Source: Candidatus Brocadia sp.
GTDB taxonomy: Bacteria > Planctomycetota > Brocadiia > Brocadiales > Brocadiaceae
Length of the DNA: 64,000 nt
Direction: 5' to 3'
Assembly: GCA_021646415.1 (NCBI GenBank)
Contig: SOEU01000007.1
Span: 62,001-126,000, forward strand
A program made the translations under genes and the position numbers. Numbering within the stretch: position 1 is the stretch's first letter; every line of letters begins with the position of its first letter. This document shows, in pieces, positions 42,433 through 51,524 of this stretch. The notes under the pieces are model-generated. The model was not told where the DNA came from. It made no database searches and saw only the letters and a program-made list of their open reading frames with translations.

Positions 42433-43428
42433 TTAGGGTATTTTCCTGAATTTTGTTTTCGTTAAACCTAATTCAAATAATAACAACCCAAAGGCTGGCA
42501 ATAAAAAATAATGAAACAATTCATGGTATTCTGCGTACTGAGTTACCTCAGTTTCTGTTTTTTCAAGTTTATCTATCTGACTATAGATCTCTTTCAGCGA
42601 TTCGGTATCTGTTGCCCGGTAATATCTTCCGTCTGTAATCTTTGCAATTTCTCTGAGTGCGTCATCATCAATATCAACCTTCATTTGTTTCATTACCGTA
42701 TTCCCAAACAGGTCTACTGCGGGGAACGGGGCCAGGCCTTTCGTACCGGCACCTATCGTATAGATCTTGATCCCAAAGGTCCTGGCTATTTCTGCTGCCG
42801 TAAAGGGGTCTATCTCGCCAGCATTATTTCTTCCGTCTGTCAGAAGGATAATAACCTTGCTCTTCGCTTTGCCGCTTTTGAGCCGATCCACAGACGAACC
42901 AATGGCAGAGCCTATAGCTGTACCATCTTCAACCATTCCAATCTCCGCCTTTTCCAGAAGCTGTAATAGCATACCGTAATCTAGTGTCATTGGGCACTGC
43001 GTATATGCCCGTCCGGCAAAAACAACAAGACCAATGCGATCATTTGTACGTTTCTGGATAAAATCTTTCACTACCCGCTTAATGACGTAAAGCCGGTTGT
43101 GTCTTCTGCCCCCAATTTCAAAGTCCTCTGCCAGCATACTCCCTGAAACATCCACCGCAAGGACAATATCTATCCCTTCGGTCGTTACCTTTGTTTGTTC
43201 ATCTCCGTACTGAGGCCGTGCCAGTGCAATTACCAGGAGCACGATAGCAGCAGACCGAAAGATAATTACTATATATCTGTACCGTTGCCAGAATGAGGGT
43301 TTTAATTTTTTCAATGTATCGAGCGAGGAGAAGAGCACATGATTTGTCCCCCTGCGACGAAAATACAAATATATTACGGGTGGAATAACAACAAGTAATA
43401 ATAGTAATAACGGGTCGTGAAAGATCAT
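42433..43428 (-). CDS. batA: BatA vWA-domain membrane protein
   Basis: A 331-residue protein with N-terminal helices (PLLLLLLVVIPPVIYLYF at 6-23, then one near 55-70). Its vWA domain has a complete MIDAS: IVLAVDVSGSMLAED, GRAYTQCPMTLDYG, VEDGTAIGSAIGS and ILLTDGRNNAGEI. A final helix lies near 305-325. The length and arrangement are those of BatA. It is followed by batB and preceded by two less-conserved proteins and the DUF58/MoxR pair. Confidence 0.87.
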   Translation of the reverse strand: MIFHDPLLLLLLVVIPPVIYLYFRRRGTNHVLFSSLDTLKKLKPSFWQRYRYIVIIFRSAAIVLLVIALARPQYGDEQTKVTTEGIDIVLAVDVSGSMLAEDFEIGGRRHNRLYVIKRVVKDFIQKRTNDRIGLVVFAGRAYTQCPMTLDYGMLLQLLEKAEIGMVEDGTAIGSAIGSSVDRLKSGKAKSKVIILLTDGRNNAGEIDPFTAAEIARTFGIKIYTIGAGTKGLAPFPAVDLFGNTVMKQMKVDIDDDALREIAKITDGRYYRATDTESLKEIYSQIDKLEKTETEVTQYAEYHELFHYFLLPAFGLLLFELGLTKTKFRKIP

Positions 43429-43536
43429 TGCAGCCTTTGTCTTAATCCGGACAAGTCAAAACCAAACTAGTTTCATAAATTCTCAATTTCAAATCACAAA
43501 TAAATTTTCAATTGATCACGATTGAAAAATAAAGCG

Positions 43537-44058
43537 CTATGGGTTTGATACAGATGACAGATGTATCTGCCCCCCCTTTGCAATAGTATTCCAAATATCT
43601 GTTTCAGGGATCTCTTTCTCTATCAAAACATCCACCACAGCCTGGAGTACAGCGTTGTTTGTTTTGAGGAGTTCTTCTACCCCTGTTATAGAGGAAAAAT
43701 ATCTATTAAGATTCGTTTCTGCCTGTTTATATATGTGTGCTCCTGCAAGTTCTTTTTTGCTGCCCATATCTAACTCATATTCCACAAAAATACCTTTATC
43801 TACGTAACTGAGCTTTACGCTTACAATAGCAGTTTCTATGTCCAAAAAGTAAATTTTATGTTTCCTGGAAAGAATTTCTTTGATCTCCGGAGTATCATAA
43901 ATACCCCACAACGTTTGCACATTTTGTTTCAGTCTCGCAAGCTCTTCATCAGAAACCTTACGTATTTGCGCTCTTGAAGGCCTTGTTACCGTCTTACTTC
44001 CTAAACCTTTTTCATGACTTAAATATTCTTCCAAAAATTTTTCAGGCGCTTTTACCAT
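43537..44058 (-). CDS. Unrecognised protein inside the MoxR-Bat operon
   Basis: A 173-residue, apparently soluble protein (SHEKGLGSKTVTRPSRAQIR at the N-terminus, then LKQNVQTLWGIYDTPEIKE and IHLSSVSNP at the end). No signal peptide, no membrane helix and no motif I can name. It lies between the DUF4381/BatD-like gene and batA on the same strand with gaps of about 110-130 bases. A role accessory to the Bat complex is suggested only by position. Confidence 0.55.
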   Translation of the reverse strand: MVKAPEKFLEEYLSHEKGLGSKTVTRPSRAQIRKVSDEELARLKQNVQTLWGIYDTPEIKEILSRKHKIYFLDIETAIVSVKLSYVDKGIFVEYELDMGSKKELAGAHIYKQAETNLNRYFSSITGVEELLKTNNAVLQAVVDVLIEKEIPETDIWNTIAKGGQIHLSSVSNP

Positions 44059-44185
44059 TTTTTTACCCTTTTAATAAAGGTTTACAATAAACATGATGAT
44101 GAAAAATTCCCAATAACACTTATGAAAAGAGCAAACATCTTAAGATTCCCTGCAACAAATTTTACTTCTACTGAAATTCCAGCAT

Positions 44186-45205
44186 TTAATGAGCAATCAC
44201 CTCCTTTTCTTCGAAACGTTCTCTCGTTTCATCGATAAATCGTTTTGCTGCATCGTAGATTTCTTGAATTTCCGACCCGGATGGCCCATACCTTGCATAT
44301 TTCACCATATCACAGCGTTCAAGGAATTCCCGGATCAATCGTTTGTGGACATCGTCTAATTTATTTGTATGCGCCATCTCGTCAAGAAATTCCTCGGTCG
44401 TCCGCTCCGGTGCCAACAAATCAAACTTTTTTTCAATATAATGCCGCACAATGTCTGTCAGGCGATAATAATATTCCCTGATCAGCCCTTTCGTTATCAG
44501 ATCCTCTTTTAATAAATTTTCCAGTAATTCATAGGCAACCTCATGTGGGGATCTTCTTATAAATTCTTGTTCCTTTTTTGTGTAACCCTTTTTGCGTTTC
44601 CTGATTAACCAGTAAATAACAGCTGATAACGAAAGCGCTGCAAACCCGGCAAATATCCATATAACCAACCGCTTGAAATTTGTGGGCACATCCACGGGGG
44701 GAAAGATATCCTTTATATCAGTTGCAGTTTCTCCTTCTTTTAACACTCCCTTGATATCAATAATTACTTCGTTTGTGACGACTTCACCTGCACCTTGATT
44801 ATCCTTGTATTTTATTTTCAACGATGGGATCTTTTGTTGTCCGATTTCGTACGAACTCAGCACGTAGTTTTGTTCGGCAGTAAAGTACCCGTCTTTTTCC
44901 CGTTTGGCTCCTGCGATGTCTCCCGCTTCTTTTATGGTAAATACGCCAAGTTGTTGATTAATTTTAGGAAATTCTATCGTGAGGTTATCCCGATATTTCA
45001 CACGAATCCCAAATCTTATCTTATCGCCAATCGTTACCTCGTTTCTATCTGTATATGCGGTTGCCTCTATTGAGGCCACACCTCCCGTATCCTGTGTTTC
45101 TATGGCAAGAGTAGTACCCTTTAATGACATCAGTGTATAGGTAACAAACGCGAAAATCAATAGTGTGTTCAGGAGCAGATTATGCCTTTTTATAACCATT
45201 TCCAA
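44186..45205 (-). CDS. BatD/DUF4381-like membrane protein
   Basis: A 339-residue protein. A signal helix (about 11-28) is followed by an Ig-like domain (ASIEATAYTDRNEVTIGDKI, LSSYEIGQQKIPSLKIKY), a membrane helix near 181-203 (LVIWIFAGFAALSLSAVIYW) and a cytoplasmic helical part (SPHEVAYELLENLLKED, DIVRHYIEKKFDLLAPERTT). This beta-domain/TM/helical layout matches proteins placed between DUF58 and BatA in MoxR operons. Confidence 0.65.
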   Translation of the reverse strand: MEMVIKRHNLLLNTLLIFAFVTYTLMSLKGTTLAIETQDTGGVASIEATAYTDRNEVTIGDKIRFGIRVKYRDNLTIEFPKINQQLGVFTIKEAGDIAGAKREKDGYFTAEQNYVLSSYEIGQQKIPSLKIKYKDNQGAGEVVTNEVIIDIKGVLKEGETATDIKDIFPPVDVPTNFKRLVIWIFAGFAALSLSAVIYWLIRKRKKGYTKKEQEFIRRSPHEVAYELLENLLKEDLITKGLIREYYYRLTDIVRHYIEKKFDLLAPERTTEEFLDEMAHTNKLDDVHKRLIREFLERCDMVKYARYGPSGSEIQEIYDAAKRFIDETRERFEEKEVIAH

Positions 45206-45326
45206 CCAAACCTTAAGAATCCAAAGCCGAAAATAAATTTATGTTTACGATTCACTATTTTAAATCCCAAACCGTACATAGTAAATCTGAAATGATATTT
45301 TCTTGCAGAATAATCCATCAATGTAA

Positions 45327-46202
45327 TTAATATCTCTTTTCCCTCACCCTGAAAAAACGGACAACCGGCTCTACATAATTTTTGCCGGTGCTGATTACAA
45401 TTTCGTCAACACCCATCGACCGGAACAACTTTGACCTTTCCTGTTTTTGTTTGGCGTTTAAAGCACTGAATTCTTTTCTGGCACGGGGGTTTGACGTATC
45501 CAATAAAAGTATCTCACCTGACTCTGCATCTTTTAATTCGATAAAACCCACGTTTGGTAATTCTTGTTCTCTGGGATCTACAACCGTAATTGCAATCACG
45601 TCGTGCTTCTTGTTTGCAATGCGTAATGCATGTACATAATCATGTGCTATAAAATCAGATACAATAAAAGAAATCGTACGGCGGGAGGATATCTTGTTCA
45701 TGTACTCCAGCGCAACGGAAATATTTGTCCCTTTCCCGGCAGGTTCTGAGCACAGGAGTTCCCTGATGACCCGCAGTACATGTTTCGTTCCTTTTTTGGG
45801 GGGGATAAATTTTTCAATTTTATCCGAAAACATGATCACGCCTACCTTGTCATTATTCTTTATGGCTGAAAATGCCAGAAGTGCACAGATTTCTGTGGCA
45901 ATTTCATTTTTTAACTGCTTGATTGATCCAAAGTTTCCGGAGGCGCTTACATCTACAAGAAGCATCACCGTTAACTCTCGTTCTTCTACAAAACGTTTAA
46001 TAAAGGGACGACCCATACGTGCCGTTACATTCCAGTCAATCGTTCGAATTTCATCTCCTGGCTGATATTCTCGCACCTCTTCGAATTCCATACCCCTCCC
46101 TTTAAAAACGCTGTGATACTCACCAATAAACGACTCATTGACAAGACGACGGGTATGAATCTCTATCTGCTGAATTTTTTTCATTATATCTTTTGAGATC
46201 AT
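45327..46202 (-). CDS. DUF58 (vWA-like) protein of the MoxR operon
   Basis: A 291-residue cytosolic protein with the DUF58 signature YQPGDEIRTIDWNVTARMGR near residue 48-67, followed by a degenerate vWA fold (MLLVDVSASGNFGS, GVIMFSDKIEKFIPPKKG, IVSDFIAHDYV). DUF58 proteins always accompany MoxR ATPases and are thought to be their client adaptors. It is located directly after moxR (79-base gap). Confidence 0.9.
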   Translation of the reverse strand: MISKDIMKKIQQIEIHTRRLVNESFIGEYHSVFKGRGMEFEEVREYQPGDEIRTIDWNVTARMGRPFIKRFVEERELTVMLLVDVSASGNFGSIKQLKNEIATEICALLAFSAIKNNDKVGVIMFSDKIEKFIPPKKGTKHVLRVIRELLCSEPAGKGTNISVALEYMNKISSRRTISFIVSDFIAHDYVHALRIANKKHDVIAITVVDPREQELPNVGFIELKDAESGEILLLDTSNPRARKEFSALNAKQKQERSKLFRSMGVDEIVISTGKNYVEPVVRFFRVREKRY

Positions 46203-46281
46203 AAATATATCTCTATCGTGTCATTTGGTTCAGACCAAAAACAGCTTAAAACGATTAATCGGCTTTGTCTGAAGGTCTTTA

Positions 46282-47271
46282 TTATGGCACTTCTACCGTA
46301 TCAAATATTTTTTGTACAATATCTTCAGCGCTTATCTCCTCTGCCTCTGCCTCGTAGGTTATAATTATCCTGTGGCGAAGCACATCCATACCTATGGATT
46401 TCACGTCCTGAGGAGTCACAAAGCCCCTTCCCTTTAGAAAGGCATGCGCCTTGGCGGCTAGCGTAAGATAAATTGTTGCGCGTGGAGATGCACCGTATTC
46501 TATGAATTCATCCAATGGAAGGTTATACGCCTTCGGGTCCCTCGATGCGAATACGATATCAATAATGTAGTCCTTGATTTTATCATCGAGATAAATCTCG
46601 TCTACCAGGGAACGCAAACGCAGGATATCCGCAGGAGATATCACCGGATTTACACAAAAATCCTTTTTTGTTAATGCCATGCGCTCCATAATCTCACGTT
46701 CATCCTTCTTATCAGGATACGTAATGTTTAATTTTAACATAAAACGGTCTACCTGTGCCTCGGGTAATGGATACGTGCCCTCATGCTCAATGGGATTTTG
46801 TGTAGCCAATACAAGAAACGGATCTTCCAGTGGAAATGTCTGATCCCCAATGGTAACCTGTCTGTCCTGCATTGCTTCCAGAAGTGCGCTCTGTACCTTT
46901 GCAGGTGCACGGTTAATCTCATCAGCAAGGACGATATTGGTAAAGATAGGCCCTTTGCGTATCGTAAAATCACTATTTTTAGGATTATAAATAAGGGTAC
47001 CGATGAGATCGGCAGGAAGTAAATCGGGCGTAAATTGTATCCGTTGAAAGCTGGCCTGCATTGTTTTGGCAAGCGTCATGACCGACATTGTTTTTGCTAA
47101 TCCAGGTACACCTTCTAATAATACGTGCCCATTGGAAAGGATACCTATCAAAAGTCTTTCCATCAGGTATTTCTGTCCCACAATTACCTTGCCAACTTCA
47201 TACATCAGGGTATTCACAAAATCGCTTTCCTGTTTTACCCTTTCTGTAATCTTTTTAACGTCCGAATCCAT
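46282..47271 (-). CDS. moxR: MoxR-family AAA+ ATPase
   Basis: A 329-residue AAA+ protein. Walker A is EGVPGLAKTMSVM (about 54-66), Walker B is LADEINRAPAKVQSALLEAM and sensor 1 is VLATQNPIEHEGTYPLPEAQ. Sensor 2 follows at SPRATIYLTLAAKAHA. MoxR proteins act as chaperones for assembly of vWA-protein complexes. It is the first gene of an operon of ten genes on the minus strand (moxR to the small membrane protein at 37556). Confidence 0.93.
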   Translation of the reverse strand: MDSDVKKITERVKQESDFVNTLMYEVGKVIVGQKYLMERLLIGILSNGHVLLEGVPGLAKTMSVMTLAKTMQASFQRIQFTPDLLPADLIGTLIYNPKNSDFTIRKGPIFTNIVLADEINRAPAKVQSALLEAMQDRQVTIGDQTFPLEDPFLVLATQNPIEHEGTYPLPEAQVDRFMLKLNITYPDKKDEREIMERMALTKKDFCVNPVISPADILRLRSLVDEIYLDDKIKDYIIDIVFASRDPKAYNLPLDEFIEYGASPRATIYLTLAAKAHAFLKGRGFVTPQDVKSIGMDVLRHRIIITYEAEAEEISAEDIVQKIFDTVEVP

Positions 47272-47706
47272 CTATCCCTCCGCCACAAATTGTTGATTAT
47301 TAAATAAAAAATCAAGATATAATGTAACTAAAACAGATGATACCAGCAAATTTGTTCCTTCTTACAAACACACCCATTATAGATTCTGCGGGCCGGCAAC
47401 AGGAAGAACGAATATTATACCAAATTTATCTGATTTAAAACAGGTATTTCAAATCCATTCTCAAAAGGAAAGTGCTTGACACATTACTGAATAGATGCTA
47501 CGATTAAAATTTAAAATCGCCTTTTAGAATAAGCTTAAGTGGATAATATACGCATAGATATTTATAAATATTCTATTTTTAAACAATTTATTGCCGCTAA
47601 AATTTCCCGCAAAACCATGCGAAATTCTACATGAGGTTTTGCTCCGCTGGTTTACAGAAAATCGTGAATAAGATTATTTTGGGAATAAGCACATAGCAAA
47701 TAAACG
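47272..47706. other. Divergent intergenic region between moxR and mobB
   Basis: About 435 AT-rich bases without a credible gene. It must contain the minus-strand promoter of the moxR operon, which I cannot point to, and the plus-strand promoter listed separately. Confidence 0.5.
47476..47504 (+). promoter_or_regulatory. Sigma-70-like promoter upstream of mobB
   Basis: -35 TTGACA (47476-47481), a 17-base spacer and -10 TACGAT (47499-47504). It lies about 200 bases upstream of the coding start, implying a long leader. Confidence 0.45.
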
Positions 47707-48207
47707 TTGCAAAAAAATATACCAGTAGTTTCGATCATTGGCAAACAGAATATAGGTAAAACTACACTCATCGAGCTTATTATACCTTTGTTAAAGCGAA
47801 AGGGGTATAGGGTAGGCACGATAAAGTATAATATTCCTTCATTTGAAATTGATTATGAAGGAAAGGATACTTTCAGACACTATCAGGCCGGGGCTGATGT
47901 CGTTTCCATATCTTCGTCCCAAAAGCTGGCAACAATAAAAAGGGTAGACAGAAGGTTCCCATCAATAAAAGATATTATAGAAACGAATCATCAAGACGTT
48001 GATATAGTACTTGTTGAAGGCTATAAGAGTTGGCGGTATCCTTATATTGAAATCCAAAATAACCATCAGCAAGTGAAATCAGCAAACAAAAAATATAAAA
48101 ATCATCTGAAAATTACAATCACTGTTAAGGCAGATTCGCATACACCGTTTTTTTATAAAGATGACTTGAATAACATCATAAATTTTATAGAATCAAAGAT
48201 GAGGTGA
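47707..48207 (+). CDS. mobB: Molybdopterin-guanine dinucleotide biosynthesis adaptor MobB
   Basis: A 166-residue P-loop GTPase: IIGKQNIGKTTLIELIIP at about 10-27, then VGTIKYN, AGADVVSISSSQKL and VDIVLVEGYKSWRYP, all MobB landmarks. It assists MobA in making the bis-MGD cofactor of nitrate reductase- and formate dehydrogenase-type enzymes. The only possible start is TTG at 47707 without a visible ribosome binding site; the P-loop position shows that little can be missing. It precedes a small cytochrome c on the same strand. Confidence 0.88.
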   Translation: MQKNIPVVSIIGKQNIGKTTLIELIIPLLKRKGYRVGTIKYNIPSFEIDYEGKDTFRHYQAGADVVSISSSQKLATIKRVDRRFPSIKDIIETNHQDVDIVLVEGYKSWRYPYIEIQNNHQQVKSANKKYKNHLKITITVKADSHTPFFYKDDLNNIINFIESKMR

Positions 48208-48319
48208 TTCCAACGGGAGGTGATGAGTATTTCAGCAAAATATCATGTGATTTGTCCCAGGACAAACATGTTTCGTAATGTTTTGTAAATAGGTGTACAT
48301 TTTTTAGGAGGATATTTCA

Positions 48320-48667
48320 TTGAAAAAGATTTTTGGTTATTGCACAATTTCTGTGGCAACGATTTTTGGTGTGTATCTTAGCTTTCCCACGTTCACGGTA
48401 AATGCCGGAGATATTAAAAAGATTTATAAGGATACCTGTGAACTATGCCACGGTGCCGACGGGAAAGGGAGTGAAGCTGGAAAACAATTCGGTGTACCAG
48501 ACTTCACGAATTCAGATTATCAGAAATCAAGAACTGATGCAGATATGAAAAAATCTATGACCGAAGGCACAAAGAACCCAAATTACGTGAAACTATCGGA
48601 TCTGGGAGTTGATGCTGCTGATCTTGAGCCGCTCGTCCAGTTAGTTCGGGAATTTGGCGGTAAATAA
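48320..48667 (+). CDS. Small monoheme cytochrome c
   Basis: A 115-residue exported protein. The start is TTG at 48320, with AGGAGG eight bases upstream. The signal peptide ends near VNAGD. One heme site is CELCHGADGKGSEAG (Cys40, Cys43, His44), with a candidate axial Met in DMKKSMTEG near residue 77. The size is that of a class I c-type carrier. It is ended by a strong terminator 40 bases downstream. It probably shuttles electrons between periplasmic or anammoxosomal redox enzymes. Confidence 0.9.
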   Translation: MKKIFGYCTISVATIFGVYLSFPTFTVNAGDIKKIYKDTCELCHGADGKGSEAGKQFGVPDFTNSDYQKSRTDADMKKSMTEGTKNPNYVKLSDLGVDAADLEPLVQLVREFGGK

Positions 48668-48707
48668 TTCAATGTGTAAATAGTTTTCATAGATCTTGCA
48701 AAATCAT

Positions 48708-48745
48708 AAGGGTAGGACATGACAATGTCCTACCCTTTCTTTTTG
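48708..48745 (+). terminator. Intrinsic terminator after the cytochrome c gene
   Basis: A perfect 13-bp stem, AAGGGTAGGACAT and ATGTCCTACCCTT, with a GACA loop (48721-48724), followed by TCTTTTTG. Confidence 0.9.
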
Positions 48746-48762
48746 TAATAAAAATATGAGTT

Positions 48763-49803
48763 ATGAATAATGAACTTGTTAAAATCGATGGTTCATTTGG
48801 CGAAGGGGGTGGACAGATCCTGCGTACTGCCCTGTCGTTATCGGCTATTACAAAAAGGCCCTTTGAGATATTCAACATCCGGGCTAACAGGAAAATACCC
48901 GGACTCAGCCATCAGCACCTTCAGGCGGTAAACGCAACATCCCAGATTTGTAATGCCGAAGTCGTTGGAAATCAGCTGCGTTCCACTGATCTCAAATTCT
49001 ATCCCGGAGAGGTAAAAGCTGGTACGTATCGTCTTGATATTGGAACGGCAGGCTCTGTTTCGCTCGTTTTACAAACCATATTTTATCCACTCAGTCTGGC
49101 GAATAAGCCTTCTTCAATCACCATTATGGGCGGCACACATGTCAGTCACAGTCCTTGTATAGATTACCTTATGCAACAGTGGCTATACTTTCTCAAAAAA
49201 ATCGGTTTTGATGCAGAAATACAAACACTGAGATCCGGATATTACCCTCGCGGCGGCGGTGAGGTTTTCGTAAAAATAAATCCGGCACGTCCCCAGCATC
49301 CAATACGGATTGATGTCAGAGGGAAGCTTATCCAGGTAATGGGAATATCTGCCGTAAGCAATCTGGATGTAAATATTGCCCACCGGCAGCAAACGCAAGC
49401 AAAGAAGAACTTTTTGGAACGAAATATACCACACGAAATATCTGTGGTAGAAACGCCTGCCATTGGGAAGGGAACAATGTTACTCCTGGTGGGGAAATTT
49501 GAACATAGCCAGTGTTGTTATTTTAGTTTAGGCGCTATTGGTAAACGTGCAGAAACTGTTTCCGATGAGGCATGTAATGAATTTTTCTCTTTCCTTGAAA
49601 CCAGAGGCGTCATTGATGAATACCTCGCAGACCAGCTCATCCTCCCCCTTGCCCTTACAAAAAGGACATCACAATTTATTACACCCAGGATTACGCAACA
49701 TTTACTCACGAACATTGAAATTGTAAAATTGTTTTTACCTGTAACTGTCAACATCTCCGGAAACCTAAACGAGGAGGGGACTATTGGAATAAGTTGTTTG
49801 TAA
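48763..49803 (+). CDS. rtcA: RNA 3'-terminal phosphate cyclase
   Basis: A 346-residue enzyme. N-terminal IDGSFGEGGGQILRTALSLS is the RtcA signature; further motifs are HQHLQAVNATSQI, IGTAGSVSLVLQTI and PRGGGEVFVKI. The nucleophilic His lies in TPRITQHLLTNIEIV near the C-terminus. It converts RNA 3'-phosphates to 2',3'-cyclic ends with ATP through a covalent His-AMP. It is usually paired with RtcB, which is not nearby. It is separated from the cytochrome by a terminator, so it has its own promoter. Confidence 0.95.
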   Translation: MNNELVKIDGSFGEGGGQILRTALSLSAITKRPFEIFNIRANRKIPGLSHQHLQAVNATSQICNAEVVGNQLRSTDLKFYPGEVKAGTYRLDIGTAGSVSLVLQTIFYPLSLANKPSSITIMGGTHVSHSPCIDYLMQQWLYFLKKIGFDAEIQTLRSGYYPRGGGEVFVKINPARPQHPIRIDVRGKLIQVMGISAVSNLDVNIAHRQQTQAKKNFLERNIPHEISVVETPAIGKGTMLLLVGKFEHSQCCYFSLGAIGKRAETVSDEACNEFFSFLETRGVIDEYLADQLILPLALTKRTSQFITPRITQHLLTNIEIVKLFLPVTVNISGNLNEEGTIGISCL

Positions 49804-49952
49804 TGAACGTTCGTCCAATGGTCAGACGATTCTTGCTAAAGAAAATCGATTTTGCTATACTTCCACCGCATATACTGTGTTAAATAGGAAACTCGCTTAA
49901 AGTAAGAAGACCTGCCTTACCTCGTGACTATTCAATTTTCTTTTTAGAGAAA

Positions 49953-50693
49953 ATGGGGGATGCCTTGATCCTTAAAATAGAAAATCTCATGAAAAAGTTT
50001 GACCAGACAAAGGGCATTTCTGGTCTCTCGTTTTCTGTAGGGAGTGGTGAGATTGTTGGACTTCTGGGACCGAACGGAGCCGGCAAGACGACCACTATTC
50101 ATATAATTCTCGGTGTCCTTGAATCTGATGCTGGATTTATCTCTATTTTAGGAAAAGACCTGAAACAGCAGAGAAAAAGTATCATGAAAGAAGTCAGTTT
50201 TTCCGCTGGATATGCCCAATTACCAGGGAATCTTACGGTCTGGCAAAACCTTTATGTATTTGGACTTCTTTATGGAGTAAAAAAGCTTAAGAATAAGATT
50301 GCTTTTCTCCTTAAAGAGTTTCATTTAGAAAAACTTGCTCATACAAAATCAGGCGTTCTTTCCGCTGGAGAACAGACGCGCCTGCACCTTGCAAAAGCAC
50401 TAATTAATTCCCCGCAGCTTCTCCTCCTTGACGAACCGACCGCCTCACTTGATCCAAATACGGCTCAAACAATCCGGCAAATAATTAAGGATCATGTTTT
50501 ATCAAGCGGTGCAGGAGTGCTCTGGACTTCACATAATATGCATGAAGTAGAAGCCGTGTGCGACCGGGTCCTTTTTCTTTCACACGGAAAAATTTTGCTT
50601 GAAGGCAATCCTAGAAAACTGCCCGTTGAATACAAAAAGAAAAACCTTGAAGAACTTTTTATTGCAATCGCAAACGAACCGAGTTTCTTTTGA
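49953..50693 (+). CDS. ABC-2-type exporter ATP-binding protein
   Basis: A 246-residue ABC ATPase: Walker A GLLGPNGAGKTTTIHII, Q-loop-side SAGYAQLPGNLTV, signature LSAGEQTRLHLAKALI and Walker B LLLLDEPTASLDP with H-loop SHNMHEVE. It pairs with the adjacent permease 20 bases downstream. Such systems export antibiotics, lipids or polysaccharides; the substrate is unknown. The ribosome binding site is weak (AGAG four bases before the ATG). Confidence 0.92.
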   Translation: MGDALILKIENLMKKFDQTKGISGLSFSVGSGEIVGLLGPNGAGKTTTIHIILGVLESDAGFISILGKDLKQQRKSIMKEVSFSAGYAQLPGNLTVWQNLYVFGLLYGVKKLKNKIAFLLKEFHLEKLAHTKSGVLSAGEQTRLHLAKALINSPQLLLLDEPTASLDPNTAQTIRQIIKDHVLSSGAGVLWTSHNMHEVEAVCDRVLFLSHGKILLEGNPRKLPVEYKKKNLEELFIAIANEPSFF

Positions 50694-50713
50694 GAGGTTA
50701 ACCCATATAGTTT

Positions 50714-51514
50714 ATGGATTTCAGAAGAGTTTATGCGATCTTTTTAAGGCAGATATTTCTTATCAGGAACAATAAGACCAGGCTTGTTAATATTTTCATG
50801 TGGATTAGCATCGATACTATCCTGTGGGGATTTATTACTAATTATTTGGATAGCATGGGTCATTCTGGATTTAGTTTTAGTACCACCGTTTTAGGAGCGG
50901 TAGTTTTGTGGAATTTTCTTATTCGTATACAGCAAGGTTTGATGCTATCATTTTTCGAAGATATGTGGTCATGTAACCTGCTCAATCTTTTTGCTTCGCC
51001 ACTACGTATTCGTGAATACCTGTCTGGTTTAGTAATTTCAAGTCTGGCCACGAGCATCGCGGGCTTGAGTGTAATGCTTTTTATTGCATGGGGGATGTTT
51101 CTCTATAATATTTTTCAATTTGGTGTTTTGCTCGTACCGTTTCTTGGAATTATGCTTGTATTTGGCTTTGCACTCGGAATTTTCACTACAGCATTGGTAT
51201 TACGATTTGGCCCTCCGGCCGAGTGGATCGCATGGATAATTCCGTTTGTTTTAGACCCATTTACCGGGATATTTTATCCTATTTCTGCTCTTCCCAAAAT
51301 TCTCCAACCAATCTCAGCGATTCTTCCACCCTCTTACGTATTTGAAGGAATGAGAGGCGCTCTACTTTCTGGTAAGTTTTCAGTTTCGCATCTCATTGCC
51401 GGTATAAGTATCGCATTTGTATACTTAATTATTTCATGCCTGTTTTTCCTCTATATCTACCGCATTGTCCTGCGAAAAGGGCTTATTGCACGGCTAACAG
51501 CAGAAAATCTATAA
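50714..51514 (+). CDS. ABC-2-type exporter permease
   Basis: A 266-residue membrane protein with about six helices. N-terminal FLRQIFLIRNNKTRLVNIFM is characteristic of ABC-2 permeases. Later PFVLDPFTGIFYPISALPKI and LPPSYVFEGMRGALLSG give the family's second-half signature. It forms the exporter with the ATPase encoded immediately upstream. No further partner is visible. Confidence 0.88.
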   Translation: MDFRRVYAIFLRQIFLIRNNKTRLVNIFMWISIDTILWGFITNYLDSMGHSGFSFSTTVLGAVVLWNFLIRIQQGLMLSFFEDMWSCNLLNLFASPLRIREYLSGLVISSLATSIAGLSVMLFIAWGMFLYNIFQFGVLLVPFLGIMLVFGFALGIFTTALVLRFGPPAEWIAWIIPFVLDPFTGIFYPISALPKILQPISAILPPSYVFEGMRGALLSGKFSVSHLIAGISIAFVYLIISCLFFLYIYRIVLRKGLIARLTAENL

Positions 51515-51524
51515 AAGTAACGAT